From: Exophiala sp. HKRS030
Taxonomy: Eukaryota > Ascomycota > Eurotiomycetes > Chaetothyriales > Herpotrichiellaceae
Direction of reading: 5' to 3'
DNA: 64,000 nucleotides
NCBI GenBank assembly: GCA_023897205.1
Contig: JAHWDD010000004.1
Location: 5,642,001-5,706,000 of the forward strand
Shown: positions 10,113-21,647 of the stretch, in pieces
How the letters are laid out: every line of letters begins with the position of its first letter
Position numbering within the stretch: position 1 is the stretch's first letter
Made by a program: the position numbers and the translations under genes
The notes under the pieces: model-generated
Databases searched by the model: none
What the model saw: only the letters and a program-made list of their open reading frames with translations
Told to the model about the DNA's origin: nothing

Positions 10113-13100
10113 GGTTGTTGTCGAGGAGTGCTGATTGGGGTCAGTAGAAGGAGATGCTGGACGACTGTGCCGTCTAACCGTGGCTTATACTAGCAATGAC
10201 TTGTGTTGAACCTGGCGGGCTCGGTTGACAGTCAATCGTGTATCTGTTGGACGTTATGGCGTCTGAAAGCCAAAACCAGAGATCTTGGATCTGTCGTTGT
10301 TGTGCACGAGATGTTGATGTTCGATCTGTATGAACAGGCTTTCGATCTCATCGACTTTCTCGTCTCTAGTCTTGTAAGATAAGCAACAATGAGAGAGGAA
10401 AGGACTGCAGGAAGCGAGATGACACAACAGTAAACAGGAGGAAAGAAGGACGAGGGCAGGAGGGAGGGTGGGCTCTGGAGTGACTGCGACGTTCTCCAGG
10501 ACGGCCCGCGAGGTCCTCACCCAAACACTGGACGACGCAAATGATATTACTTTTCTCGCACGACAGGATTAAGGTTCATTACAATCTGGTACATGTTTCG
10601 CTGATTTCTAGTGTCTATAATGCCTGTTGCGTCTATGTTGTCTAGATCGATCAATGCCCATTTCGAGCCTTTTGAAGCAGTTCCTACATCCCAAGACTGT
10701 ATCCATCAGACACAAGATTCCCTAGTATCTCGTTAGAACTTCTCAGAGTATTCAGGAAAGATGGGAGAACTTATCAAAAAAAAGTTGTCGTGCATTGCCC
10801 GTGGACCATGGCAGCATCCAAAGACATATGCACGACTGATGGCCAAATGTCCTCCTTGCACTTCTACACGTGCGTTGCTAGACTCTCATTCGAGGCTTCG
10901 ATGCTAAGAATGAATCCCACAGCCGACCTGTCACTTCAAGATACTCAAATAGCCATCCTCGTCAAGTTCCAGCAGAATCATTTCACCATGGCAATCAATC
11001 GCAGAACTTCCAGGGAACTCGGTTCGCAAAGTCTTCACAACCACTAGAAGAATCTCAATGGTGGCAAATGATGAGAGCAGACAAGCCAAAGCTTTGATCC
11101 TCACACGAGAGAGGTCCTGACCCAAGCACTTGATGGTTCCAACATGTCGATCTACGTGATCATTACAGCCCCTGCGTCAAGAGTCCAAAGAGAGCCTCCT
11201 GCCTGAGATGTTGATGGCATGCAGAAACGTCTGGCATGGGAAATCGACTAGACTTTTCGTACTTTCTGCGACAATTTTGTCCCTAGATCGGTTGAGAGAG
11301 TCGATCGCGCCGAAAGCCCGAAAGATGTCACATTGTACTGTGTTGGCAATCAGGGCAAAGGACTTACTTGTTTTCCAGAATCCCATGACGCAGCAAGACG
11401 AACAATTCTTGTTCCAAAACATCAGTCATCCTTCCACGTCGTACCCATGACCCTCGGTAAATTCGTCTCTTATTCTTCCTTTCTCTCATCAGCTTCCACC
11501 AACAGACCCGAAGTCCATGCCCCGCTAAAGCAGGAAATATGCCTCTCTCATGTGTAGTACAGTAATCTCGGAGACTATGATTTTGATTTCTCTTCCGTTT
11601 TGCCGCAAAGCAGAGTCGAAGAGCATTCACCAGTATTTCAGGCTAGGGCGCACAAAGAACATCTTAAAAAATCGCCCTCTTCCCAACCGAAATGGGGGTC
11701 ATCATGTTCTCAGGGATCCGAAGATCTAGGGAACACTGATCGGCGCTCTCCTTTTCAAACATGCTCAGACATGATGCGGATGATTGACGCGGTTGATCGG
11801 GATCTTCTTGGAGGAAGTACACATCTCTTAGCTGGTACTGCGATGCGCGTTTGACGATTGAGCTGCCTTTTGTCTGCAGGTGTAGGTACGGGTGAGAATT
11901 GGAGAGGATTTGCGTACGGAGCCGATTTGCGAGTGTGCGTCGAACAGCCGGCTGGAACTGGCAGACTGGCAAGTGGTGAAATCCATTGATATGAAGCCGT
12001 GAGATTACGTTGGAGACCTGGCTATAAGCAACATCAAGCTCATTTCCGACCAGTGGATCTCTTCAGTTCAAACAACGACTTCCAGCAGATTTTACGTGTG
12101 AACCATATTTGCGTTCTAGGCAGGCTCAAAAGTGCTTCTCGAGATCGACAACCATATCCGCTCTCTCCGATCCCGTCTTACGCTCATATCGATCGAAACA
12201 TCCCATAAACGATCACGTATAATGTTCAGCATTGGACCGCCGACGCGTGACTCTTCGCGAGCCCTTACCAGACCTGACGCATGGCGAGACCGTCTTTTGG
12301 TGTTTCTTGAAGAAACTCTGAACGTCGGTATATTTTCCTTTGACCTTGTCCAGTCCAACTTGTCATTCTCGACCGGAGCCAATAGTAGACATAGGCATGT
12401 AGACGCAGCTAATCAGAATTCGACAACTTGCCCGCGAAACTTTGAACCGATAACAATCTTAGGGTTACGTTCCGTTGACAGATCCAAAAACTGCTTTGAA
12501 AAGTCTCGTGTTGCCTTGAATTGAGACCATGCTACGAGGCTCCAGCGGTGAGAAAATTCGGACAGAAATGGCTCAATGAGCTCGATCCGCCAACGGGAAA
12601 CTGATGGGAGACTGGACTGTACAAGTGGGTGAGAGGGTGGTGGACAAAGTGTCGTCGAGGGAGATGTTGCTTCTGAAAGACTGCTCGGAAAAAAGTCGAA
12701 TATGCCGGATTGTGGTAATTGATGTTCGACAAGGAGGTCATGGTGTAGGGAACCGAATTTGCTGAAGTCCAAGCTGTTCTGACTGGAATGGTGGGTGTGG
12801 TAAAGAAATGCCAGGATGGATGAATTCTTGATGAGGTCTTGATGAAAACCGTCGCGTCTCTTGACGCGTTGGCGTGTTTACCAAAGCGAATCCGGTTAGA
12901 CGGCAATGCAAGCACTTCTGTGCCGAGGCTTTGTAAGATCTTTCATTCTTCGAGTCCTGCTTCTACTTTCGACTCATCAAATCTACCGCTACAAAATGCT
13001 ATCAACCAGTGATGCTACACAGCTGACTCCAGAACGTGGGGACCCGTGATTCATCAGCTCATCACAACTGTCGAGATTCGAAGGCATTTTACGAGCATAC

Positions 13101-13341
13101 AAAGTTCAGCTTTCCGCGCGAGGCACTCTCGACACTTTTCACTTGTTCATTTAGGCGATTTGACTTTCAATGATTACTATTTTCTTCTACTGAGCGTCAT
13201 GAGTTCTTGGCTCCGTGTTCGTAGCCTGAATTGGTTCGGGGGTTGTACTGGATGAGTTAGCTGGCTCATGGAACTGGCTCGGTGTTAATATCTAAGGTTG
13301 GTGATGCTGTTGTCACGTCGGGCTGTTTGCTACTTACCAGG
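10113..13341. other. Gene-poor 3.2 kb region, possible coding relics
   Basis: No complete gene can be built. Two segments, around 10510 and 11111 on plus, are similar at base level and both translate to a peptide like EVLTQ(T/A)LD, with differences partly at third positions. On minus, three protein-like stretches lie at 12772-12413, 12382-12116 and 11972-11664, but they lack ATG starts or clean splice joins. This is consistent with eroded gene copies; intergenic chance cannot be excluded. Confidence 0.4.
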
Positions 13342-14142
13342 TCAAGCATCTGCTTGAGTATCCTTTTTGATGAATGGAGCGCAAACTTCGACTGGTGTGA
13401 AACGCTTCGTGCCCCACTGAATCCAGTGGACATCACTGGCTTGAGCGGCTTGGATCTTTTCGTAGACCTGTTGAGGGTCGAGATTCTTGAAAAGAGTGAC
13501 GCTTCCCTGTGCATGACAGATCAGTACAACACGACTCCCTGAAGCTGTGGAGAAGCGATGATCGAGAAGAAAGGCATCATACTCTTCGATCAGGTGGGAG
13601 ATCGCTTCACTGGGATGGTTGATCAATTGGAAATTGGTCAAGGCCTCGGACGCTGTCTCAAGCTCTCGGTTGCGCTGGCTCATCCACGGTTCTACATCAA
13701 TGAGTGACGAGAAATGGTGTACATAAGTGGAATCTTCTCGCACCATCAGTTTGCGAGTTTCCAGTATAAGATGTTTCACCTTGTCCTCATAATTTGATGA
13801 AGCGTTCAACCGACTTCCTGTGGTGGTGGTCGGAGTATCTGCAGGAAAGGCTGCTCTAGGAGGTGATGGATACCTCATGGGATCACCCAGCCAACGTAAA
13901 GATTCTGGACAAAGGTCCTCCTCTGACAGCCACACCGGGAGCTTGGGTTGACCCATATCCTCACGGCCGCAATTCTCGCACTGTCGCAGGTCGTCTTTAC
14001 CGGTCTCGTTGACCCAGAGAGGCTCTCCATCGTCCTGAGTCTCATGCGGGCCTGTTGCACACTTCACAAGTCTAGTTGTGCGGTCTTTGCTCTTTTTACC
14101 ACAACGAGGGCATCGCCAATGGGTGATCGAAATGAAACACAT
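13342..14142 (-). CDS. Hypothetical Cys-rich (zinc-ribbon-like) protein, 266 aa
   Basis: A single exon from an ATG encodes 266 residues. The N-terminus MCFISITHWRCPRCGKKSK contains a CxxC pair, followed about 60 residues from the start by a second pair, CENCGRED, so a four-cysteine zinc-binding fold is plausible. The rest is mostly helical and ends without a membrane segment. A similar opening, MCFI followed by a CxxC pair, occurs in the unrelated-looking gene at 40478. The family is not recognised beyond that; a role as a small regulatory or adaptor protein would be speculation. Confidence 0.65.
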   Translation of the reverse strand: MCFISITHWRCPRCGKKSKDRTTRLVKCATGPHETQDDGEPLWVNETGKDDLRQCENCGREDMGQPKLPVWLSEEDLCPESLRWLGDPMRYPSPPRAAFPADTPTTTTGSRLNASSNYEDKVKHLILETRKLMVREDSTYVHHFSSLIDVEPWMSQRNRELETASEALTNFQLINHPSEAISHLIEEYDAFLLDHRFSTASGSRVVLICHAQGSVTLFKNLDPQQVYEKIQAAQASDVHWIQWGTKRFTPVEVCAPFIKKDTQADA

Positions 14143-15337
14143 CTTTCAGAGATGACTTAGGTTGACTTCCAGTAATGTGTGCAATGAGTTTTGTGTCGCA
14201 GCAGGAAAATCTCGAATGTCTAGCTTCAGTTTCCTGCGGGATGATGAGATGGTTTTATTGGAACGAAATTGAAAATCGCCATCTTTCCTTGAGCTTGATT
14301 TTATAATCAGTAGAAGCTTCACCAACTGCTCTTTTGTTTGTCGAAGAGAACAAAGGGCGACCGTGTATAGCTTTATTGCGCTTCATTCTGATTGTTGCTC
14401 GACCTTCAAACCTGCAAAGCATCCTTTCAACCATGCTTGGTTTTCTTTGTGACAAGCTTCGAGTCTCTCTCGGCGCAGAGCATCTGCTGAAAGAAAGCAG
14501 ACGGGACCACAGTCCAGTGATGTCTCGGGTTCCTGTATCTGCTAGGTCTTCACCGAGTCAAAGGCAGTGCTTGGGGTCGTTGTCGTGCCATGTAAATCAC
14601 GTGTAGTGATATGTTTCTCAGCCCGGGACGCAAGAGACCCTGAACCGCTCTTGGGATTTCCACCCTGTTTTTGGATCAGCTCACCATATCAGGAATTCTT
14701 GTCTTCCCCTCCTAAGATCACAACATTGCTTTTCAAGAAATCAGTCCCTGGCACTTCTAATCCTGTGTCATTGTCGTGGAAGAAGACAACTCAAACATCT
14801 TTAGGTACCATTGAAACGTGTCACAACTTACGAATTTCTCAAACGACGGAACAAACCAGAAAGACGTATGTCGTTCTCCTACGGCTAGAGGTCTCAACAA
14901 GAAAACCCCACTCGTGCCATGCCGGTTATCACCTCACCGGGATCTAGTGGTAGAATTTATCACGCGCCAGGTACGTCCGGATCTGTGTCGCTCTCAGTGT
15001 CACTCAGAACGACTGGCGATTGGAGCAAGTGTTTAATGGGTAGCTAACTTGGTATTTTGTACAGAGCCAGCTCAGGTTGATAATTTCTCACTCTTTGATA
15101 GGCTTTTGTTTGTGAATGTTCTTGTAAACAGATATATGGCTTTCCCTGGCTAGATCTATCTTGTAGATGCAGCACCATCAATTCGTTGTCTAAGGAAAAT
15201 ATGTCCCTCAGCCTCTTCAAAAGATGATGACATGTCCACAGCCTTGGGCCGGAGCTCGAAGCTAGTCGTAGCATCATCGGCCAACTATTCAGTAGAGGCC
15301 GTAATCGTCATTCATTCATGCCCCCAACATCCCAAAG
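14143..15337. other. Intergenic, no supported gene
   Basis: Only short open frames without motifs or splice support are seen. The segment separates the Cys-rich hypothetical gene from the 3' end of the first P450 gene and marks the left side of the metabolic cluster. Confidence 0.5.
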
Positions 15338-17228
15338 CTATTCATACTGGGCAAGGAACTCCAATGCTCCCTTCAGCTCCTGACGTAAGACCTCGTGGTG
15401 CCTCTCGCTCCTCACCTTGACCGTGACCTGGTATGGTAGAGGCCGCATCAAATTGGAGGATGTGAAGGCATTGACGTCCAGAGGCTTGTCTTTGATCTCT
15501 GCAAACTCGAAGGCCCACAGCAACTTTGCTGTAACACGCCACATGCTCCGCTCAGCAAGGTGAATTCCAGGGCACATTCTTCGACCGGCTCCGTAGCCGT
15601 AATGATGTATGAAAAGGTCAGTCTTTTGAAGTATCTAGCGTATTCAAGTGTCACTTATCTCGGTTCTGCCAATCGGCGCCAACGGCGTAGTCATTTGCGA
15701 GTTTTTTATGATTAACAAAGCGGTCGGGGTTAAAGGTGTCGGGATCAGGATATAGGGTCTCATTCTGGTGAATGGCGTAGGCGGCAAGCCAGATGGTGCT
15801 GTCCTTAGGGAAGAACATTCCGTTGTACCAATCGTCTGGTCAGAGTCAGTGAAATGAAGACGGATGAAAGTGAGAATTTCAACAACCTTTGGCAACTCTG
15901 TGTGGAATTCCAAGGTCAGATCTGTTTTTGGTCAGACTTCACTTCACTGCAACCCCTGTCAACTACGATAACTCACGTGGGCCGCCATCTCAACGCTTCT
16001 TTGATAATGCAGTTTATGTACGGAAGGCGGTCAAAGTCAGAGAACAATGGCGTTCGATCTTGACCACACACTTCGTCCAATTCTTTGCGAGCCTTCTTCT
16101 GTACCTCGGGGTACTTTGTGATTGCGAGGATGATGGTCAACAACATATTGGCGGTGGCTGCAACGTCAGAGGAAAGATTTTCGTACACTGAAGGAGCAAC
16201 TTACTGTCCGCGCCTGCCTCCAGTAGCTCGCCAAAGAGATTGTTGAAGGCATATTGACTCATTGGCCAGCCATCCTTCTCATATTCCGCCAACTTCATAT
16301 CAATGATCGACTCACGAATGTCACCGTCCTCTCTCCTCTTGTCGACCATGGCCCGGGCAGTGGACCAAGTACTGTCCATGAGGCCACGTACTCTATATGC
16401 TCTCTTTTTCCAAGCACCAGGAATATACCAAAGCCATGGCGCTTGGTCTACTGGGGGATTTGCTCCAGGCTCGATCGCTTCGAGCCACTTTTCTTCTATC
16501 AGCACTGCGAAAACTTCACCAAGAATTGGACATACCTGATCAACAAAGTCATAGAAGTTCTTGTAGAAGAACGATTCAAAGTCCTTGGCACGGAATCCCC
16601 AGGCCAACACGGCGGCAACAGATGAGGCGTATAGTCGTGCATAATCATAAATCTGATCTGGGTGTTGAAGGACACGATTCAGAAACACGACCGACCTGGA
16701 TTTGTCAGAAAGTTCACACGATATCATCATGATGACCGCCATACTCAGCCTCTTGGACTCTGAAATGTTTCTCATCAAGATTCTTGGGATTGAGATTTCG
16801 AGTCACTACCGAGCGCTTCTCTCTCCATGAAGTTGTAGCTTGTTCAAAAGTCATATGGCAGCCACGACTCATGAAAAGAGGGACGGCCAAATGAGGTCTA
16901 TCTGAATAAATGCTGCCCTTCTTATCCAGGAGTTCATAGCAGGCTTTACGGTCGGCGATCACAATCATCGTGTCATTGAAGACCTTGAGTGAGAATATGG
17001 AACCATATTGTACCGCCCATTGGTTGAACCTAAGTGGTTAGAGTCTTGTATGTCTTATTGAAGGGCAGGCGTACTTTTTCCCCAGACCAGTGAGGGGATC
17101 TGGTGAGCATTCCCCAGCACAGGCACCGTTGGTGGTCCTGGCGGTAGTCGTGGATCTCTTCTGCCAATGCGCAGGAGCCAGATGAGCCCCAGTAGGCTGC
17201 CAACAATAGCGGTTGCAACGATGAGCAT
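15338..17228 (-). CDS. Cytochrome P450 (first of two related), seven exons, apparent one-base frameshift
   Basis: This is a membrane-anchored haem monooxygenase of the fungal type related to O-methylsterigmatocystin oxidoreductase. Exons (minus): 17228-17075, 17029-16745, 16695-16205, 16157-15977, 15921-15887, 15835-15659, 15606-15338. An N-terminal anchor ([12 protein letters not shown]) is followed by the hinge [14 protein letters not shown]. The I-helix has AGADTTAN across the intron at 16204-16158, the ExxR helix is EALRW, and FNPDRF precedes the haem loop [16 protein letters not shown]. Exons sum to 1592 nt, one base short; one extra A in the A5 run at 17075-17079 (minus-strand reading) would restore WGKKFNQW at the first junction. 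The sixth intron has AT-AC ends (separate entry). A segment near 16545-16500 may hide a further short intron, since it adds about 15 residues relative to the paralogue at 26427. The substrate is unknown. Confidence 0.88.
15607..15658 (-). other. Candidate AT-AC intron in the first P450 gene
   Basis: Read on minus, the 52-nt segment begins ATAAGTG and ends TTTTCATAC, with a CTGAC branch-point match about 12 nt before the end. Removing it exactly restores [16 protein letters not shown], the P450 haem-binding region, and its length equals other introns here. No GT-AG pair in the region gives a usable frame. The donor resembles the common GTAAGTG with G changed to A at position +1, so it looks like a U2-type AT-AC intron rather than a U12 one. 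Confidence 0.7.
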
Positions 17229-17688
17229 TTTGATGGTAAGTTATCAAGAACTACACTCGCTTTGACTCATGTTGCATGAATTTTGGGTTTTCATCGTTGG
17301 TAATATGTGTATGTCGTTGACCTTTACACATTTTGTGGGGAAGAAGGCGGATCGTCTTCGGCTGAACTGATGCTCAGACACTACTGTGACCAGCGAACCG
17401 GTAATGGCTGATGTCTCCGACGTTGGAGCGGATCGCGTGACATTGATCATGAATTGATTGGCCTACACTTTTGGGACTCTGCTATTCCACGAGGAAGTGG
17501 ATCTGGGCCAGTTTTGCTTTCTGGAGCAGAAGAAATGGCCGCGCAGGCCGAGAAACTGTGTGGTGACTCGGCGATCGTTTAGGACACCATACACGGGATC
17601 AAGGAGCATCGGATCATGAAAGTTACAGCTGTGCAATCATACAATGAGTCTCATTCTGTCAGTTAACTAAATATCATTTTGCCACGAC

Positions 17689-18752
17689 TCAAGAGGCAAG
17701 GTCAAGCGTGTTTATAGGCCGTATTGGTCCCGTACAAGCCTCTCCGGTAGCAGCTGCTGTCTTGCCACTGTCGCAGAGGATCATCTGGCCGTTGATACAA
17801 GCTGCAGCATCAGAGGCAAGGAAGAGCTGGACATTGGCGATCTCTGATGGATCCTGAACTCGGTTGTAGTAATACTGTGGCGAGGATAATAGTCCAGCCC
17901 TCTCAAAAAACCATTGGTGATTCTGCTTCATAGTTGCTTGATCCGAACTATTCGAGTATTCTCCCTTTTCTGCACTCTGAGAGACGCTCAGAATACTGCT
18001 TTCAGTGAACCCCGGCGCTACGCCGTTGACTCGAATGTTGCTAGCAGAGAGCTGTACGGAGGCCGACGATATCAAGCCGTGAAGGGCAGTTTTAGCAACG
18101 GCTTTCCGAATGTCAGTATGATCCAGAACGCTTGGGGAATGCCCACCACATACCGTACGGTAGATCTGAATATGAGCCCAAATATGATGCACAGGAGCCG
18201 GTAACGACGAACGTGCCCCTGGAACTGGCTTGCTCTCTGAAGTCACCATCATAGCCTGACTGCCGAACTTGATCGCCAAAAAAGCCCCTCTGGTCATAAC
18301 GTTCACCTGCCTGTCATAATGCGAGACCTCGGTATCATTCAAGTCCCTTTGAAAACACAGATCTCTTAGCCACACTCTCCCGCAAAAGGACGAGACACGG
18401 CACGACGAACTCACCTGTAATTGGCAAAACCCGCATTTGCAAAGTAAAAGTCGAACCGCCCGTGAGTCTTGGTGACTTCCTTGACAATCGCCTGCGTTTG
18501 CAACTCGTCCGAGACATCCAGCTTGCGACCCTCGACAATCGTGGCGTAGCCTGCCTTTTTGATCTCCTCTTGCAGTGACGGGATGGCGCCGAGGTGCAAA
18601 TCGCACGCGTACACGGCGAGAGCGCCTGCTGCAGCTAGCTTCTTGACGAGTTCACGCCCGATCCCGTGCGGTGTGCCGGCTCCTGTGACGATGCCGACTT
18701 TTCCACTTAGCTGGTGCTGGCTGGGTGAGGTGGTGCCGTTTGTGATTGCCAT
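17689..18752 (-). CDS. Short-chain dehydrogenase/reductase 1, apparent one-base frameshift
   Basis: A classical SDR that oxidises or reduces a hydroxyl/keto group with NAD(P). Exons (minus): 18752-18415, 18346-18154, 18101-17689. The cofactor loop is TGAGTPHGIG near residue 22, the structural NAG is in FANAGFANY, and the catalytic YxxxK is YAVAK, created by the splice at 18153-18102. The coding sum is 944 nt, one base short. The shift falls between TSESKPVPG and TFVVTGSCASY, and one extra G in the G4 run read at 18219-18216 would repair it. The C-terminus carries ASDAAACINGQ, then about 20 extra residues. It sits between the first P450 and the SnoaL-like gene. The substrate is unknown. Confidence 0.85.
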
Positions 18753-19500
18753 TCTTGCGGAGCCGTTGAGTGTGTGACTGGGAGTGGATGATGACGATGA
18801 TGTTGAGACACTGCTGTCGAATGTTTATCGTGTTTCGTTCCCGTCTTTGACGATGACTACAAGCATATGTATGCCCCTACCGCTATAGCTGGTCATAATC
18901 CCACCTACCTACCCACTCCGTGGACAGGTGGTCGAAGCCTTAGGATTCTCGGCGTGACCACTGGACTTACCTCGGATGGACTCCAAGGAATGCCAGATTG
19001 CTCAGGCCGATTTGCTGAGGTTTGACATCACCCATAATCCGACGATGGATACGTACTGTACCTACGGCAGTATTTTGTCCTATGATACATCTTCATTTGG
19101 GCTAGATTTTGCATACTTGGTACTATGAGGTCGTCACCACTCCCGGGTACATCTTTGGTAAGAACCGATCGCTGTTGCCTTGCCGTTCGATGCCGTCCTT
19201 TTTCGAATATTGCGACATTTCGAAGCTTTGATTCAATTATATGTAACCACACGTAGATACCAAATTCGAAGAATTCTACCCGATTTTGGATTTGATCGGC
19301 TATACGCGGTGAAGGCATTGTAAGAAGTACTACGATCAAGGTTTATCTGGGGAACCTGCAATTGAAGTCGGTAGAACTTCCGTCAGAGCCAAATGCTTCT
19401 CTGCTAGTCTGAACTTCCTGAAATCAACTCTATACTTTCAAAGTTGAATACGTAGTCATGATGCCATCCTCCCAGTTCTTGTGGCGTATTCTCCTTTACA
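18753..19500. other. Intergenic between SDR 1 and the SnoaL-like gene
   Basis: No gene is supported. A 103-codon minus frame at 19028-19339 has no motif. The segment probably holds the promoter of SDR 1 and the 3' flank of the SnoaL-like gene. Confidence 0.5.
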
Positions 19501-19974
19501 TCAACCAAAGACTTTCAAGGAATCATGGCCAATTGACCAGACCTTCTGCAGTTGCATTCTCGAGATTTTCCAACCTTCAGATGTACGCACGAACTGAAAA
19601 TGATATGGCCCTCCAAAGGCATAGTTATCCTCGGGCTTCGACGTCTTCGGTGTTGCTGCAAACCACAGATACGCGCGACCAGTGGCTTTGTCAGATCCAT
19701 CCACTTCGAATTGCATATTTGTCATGCTGTGTTGAAGACCTTCGAAGATATCCTCGGCACTCGCGGCCTTTGCAATCGCCTCGCGACCTCGTACTGATGG
19801 CCAACTCTCGTAATTCATCGATCCATCCTCTATGAACGTCTCGGAATATCCTTTCCAATCCCGTGCATCCGCAATGTAGCAATAACGGTTGAGCAAAGAG
19901 GCTAGCTGATCTTTGTCCTCAAGAATCTGCAGACGCTTTTCGAGTTTCTCGATGTATTTTGCTTGGTCTGCCAT
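19501..19974 (-). CDS. SnoaL-like (NTF2-fold) protein, 157 aa
   Basis: A single exon from an ATG encodes 157 residues with the SnoaL-like/NTF2 cone fold: an N-terminal helix (LEDKDQLASLLNRYCYIADARDWKGY, quoted in part), the FIEDGSMNYESW strand, the helix REAIAKA, then strands around HSMTNMQFEVDG, TGRAYLWF and YHFQFVRTSEGWKISR. Members of this family act as cyclases, dehydratases or isomerases on polyketide- or steroid-like substrates, or bind ligands without catalysis. A short coiled start precedes the fold. It is divergent from SDR 2, with 459 bp between the two starts, so the pair may share control. A dehydratase role is an inference from the fold and neighbours. Confidence 0.85.
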   Translation of the reverse strand: MADQAKYIEKLEKRLQILEDKDQLASLLNRYCYIADARDWKGYSETFIEDGSMNYESWPSVRGREAIAKAASAEDIFEGLQHSMTNMQFEVDGSDKATGRAYLWFAATPKTSKPEDNYAFGGPYHFQFVRTSEGWKISRMQLQKVWSIGHDSLKVFG

Positions 19975-20433
19975 GTTTGGCCGAAAATGAATGCCGTGCT
20001 TGAAAAGATTCAGTTATATTGGCGACCGTTTCGAGGTTGTTTTCCAGGAAGTTGCCCGCTTTACTATCGGCGAGAACATTTGCATCTTATGATCAAATCA
20101 CAAGTTTGACCGAATCGGTCGCCGCGAAATGCCATTAATGCCGCTTCTACTGTACATGTCGTTGGGGTCTCTTTGCGAAATTCTGTGGATACCCGGGGTT
20201 CGGTCGTGTGGAGAAGGTGACAAATGCAGTGTGTCCGGGGGACTTAGCCACTAGCTTCATACGAGAAATCTCCTGGAATCAGTCCGACCGACAACGTGTG
20301 CTTGTGAGACTTGGCGTCATGAGGACTCGGGGCCTTGCTGCATTTAGCTGGTGCTCGATACCTTGAGGCACGATGTTTGGAGCCGTTGATGAGATATCGA
20401 GATATCAACTTTCATTGAAGGAGATACGTCAGA
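19975..20433. promoter_or_regulatory. Shared divergent promoter region, SnoaL-like / SDR 2
   Basis: This 459-bp interval lies between the two divergent start codons. No coding frame is supported in it. Co-regulation of the flanking genes is inferred from the layout only; no binding site was identified with confidence. Confidence 0.45.
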
Positions 20434-21431
20434 ATGGCTCAGACAGATATACGAGGCAAGATCTTTGCGATCAGTGGTGCTGCGTCAGGTATCGGACGTG
20501 CTACCGCGATCAGACTGTCAGAGCTTGGCGCCAAGGGCCTCGCTCTCAGTGATGTTGATACCAAAGGCCTGGAAGAAACCAAGAAGTTGTGTAAGGTATC
20601 ATCTGAAGGAATTGTCGTTCATGACTGAGAGAGAGAACAGGTTCTGCGACTTCGGACATAACGACACATCGTACAGACGTGAGCAACGTGGAGCAGGTAG
20701 ACACATGGATTAATGACGCCGTTGGACATTTCGGTCGACTCGATGGTGCTGCAAATATTGCTGGCATTGCTCTGGGAGATGGACAGCCAACCGAGGGCAC
20801 GGTAAGAAGAGGAGCAGCTTGTGCTCGTTTTGACCCCTGAACTAACAATAAGAAGAAACAAGGCGAGTGGGACAAAATGATTGCTGTGAACCTAACGGGA
20901 GTCATGAACGCACTGCGTGCCCAACTCCGCAACATCAGCAAACCCGGAGGAGCCATCGTGAACATATCTAGCACGTCGGGGTTGCGTGGACTTGCGAATA
21001 ACGGTGCTTACGCGTCGAGTAAATTCGGCGTCATTGGGTTGACCGAGTCTGCGGCCGCAGAATATGCCAAAAAGGGCGTAAGAATCAATGCAGTGCTACC
21101 GTAAGTCGAGATTCTCCGGTTCGTACACGTTAGGCTGCGTCGCTCATTGTCTGCAGGGGCCCGATCGACACCAAGATCTTCCGTGAGGGTGAAGAGAAAG
21201 GAATCTTCAGTTCAGATGTCGTATCTGCAGGTACCTTGATGGGTCGAATGGGCAAGGCAGAAGAAGTGGCTAAGGTAGTCGTCTTTCTGTTGAGTGATGA
21301 CTCGTCATATGTCACTGGAGGTAAGTTGAACACTCCCCTTCGTAAGATCGACACTGCAATGCTGAGAATTTTTAGCACGTTGGACCGTAGATGGGGGATA
21401 TTCGGCGTGTGGTTTCTACCGAGCAGGATAA
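20434..21431 (+). CDS. Short-chain dehydrogenase/reductase 2
   Basis: Five exons: 20434-20590, 20641-20801, 20853-21100, 21157-21320, 21376-21431. The first donor is GTAAGGT at 20591, not the weaker GTATCA six bases later, which would break the frame. The product has the cofactor motif SGAASGIG near residue 12, the acidic pair DVD that favours NAD over NADP, ANIAGIA for the structural motif, the catalytic YASSK near residue 180, and the C-terminal WTVDGGYSACG. It is a typical fungal SDR of about 260 residues, close to those found in secondary-metabolite clusters. It is intact. It is divergent from the SnoaL-like gene, so the two may act on one intermediate. Confidence 0.9.
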
Positions 21432-21563
21432 GAAGAGTTGGTAGGAGTTTGGGAGAGAGAAAGAGGGATTTCGGTATAGTGAATGTTCCACGATCTGGAA
21501 GCCACGCATCCCTTTGTCAAGACAAACTATCCAGCTGCTCTAGACTCTATCTTTCTATAAACT

Positions 21564-21618
21564 CTATGACTATTCTATGACTATTCTGTGACTATTCTGT
21601 GACTATTCTGTGATGATT
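21564..21618. repeat. Tandem repeat, 11 bp x 5
   Basis: Five adjacent copies of CTRTGACTATT, with A/G variation at the third base and a changed fifth copy, lie between the 3' ends of SDR 2 and the converging ABM-like gene. It is probably in 3' untranslated sequence. Confidence 0.85.
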
Positions 21619-21647
21619 CTATGCAATGACACATCTACTTGATTTAG

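Noticed and set aside
12367..12376. An isolated hairpin-like GGC-UCCG-GUC on minus, far from the orphan block
   Set aside because: It is a single copy with only a short wobble-containing stem and no supported gene downstream, so it is probably chance.
20591..20640. Possible frameshift at the first intron of SDR 2
   Set aside because: Using the donor GTAAGGT at 20591 instead of GTATCA at 20596 gives an in-phase join and a normal SDR sequence.
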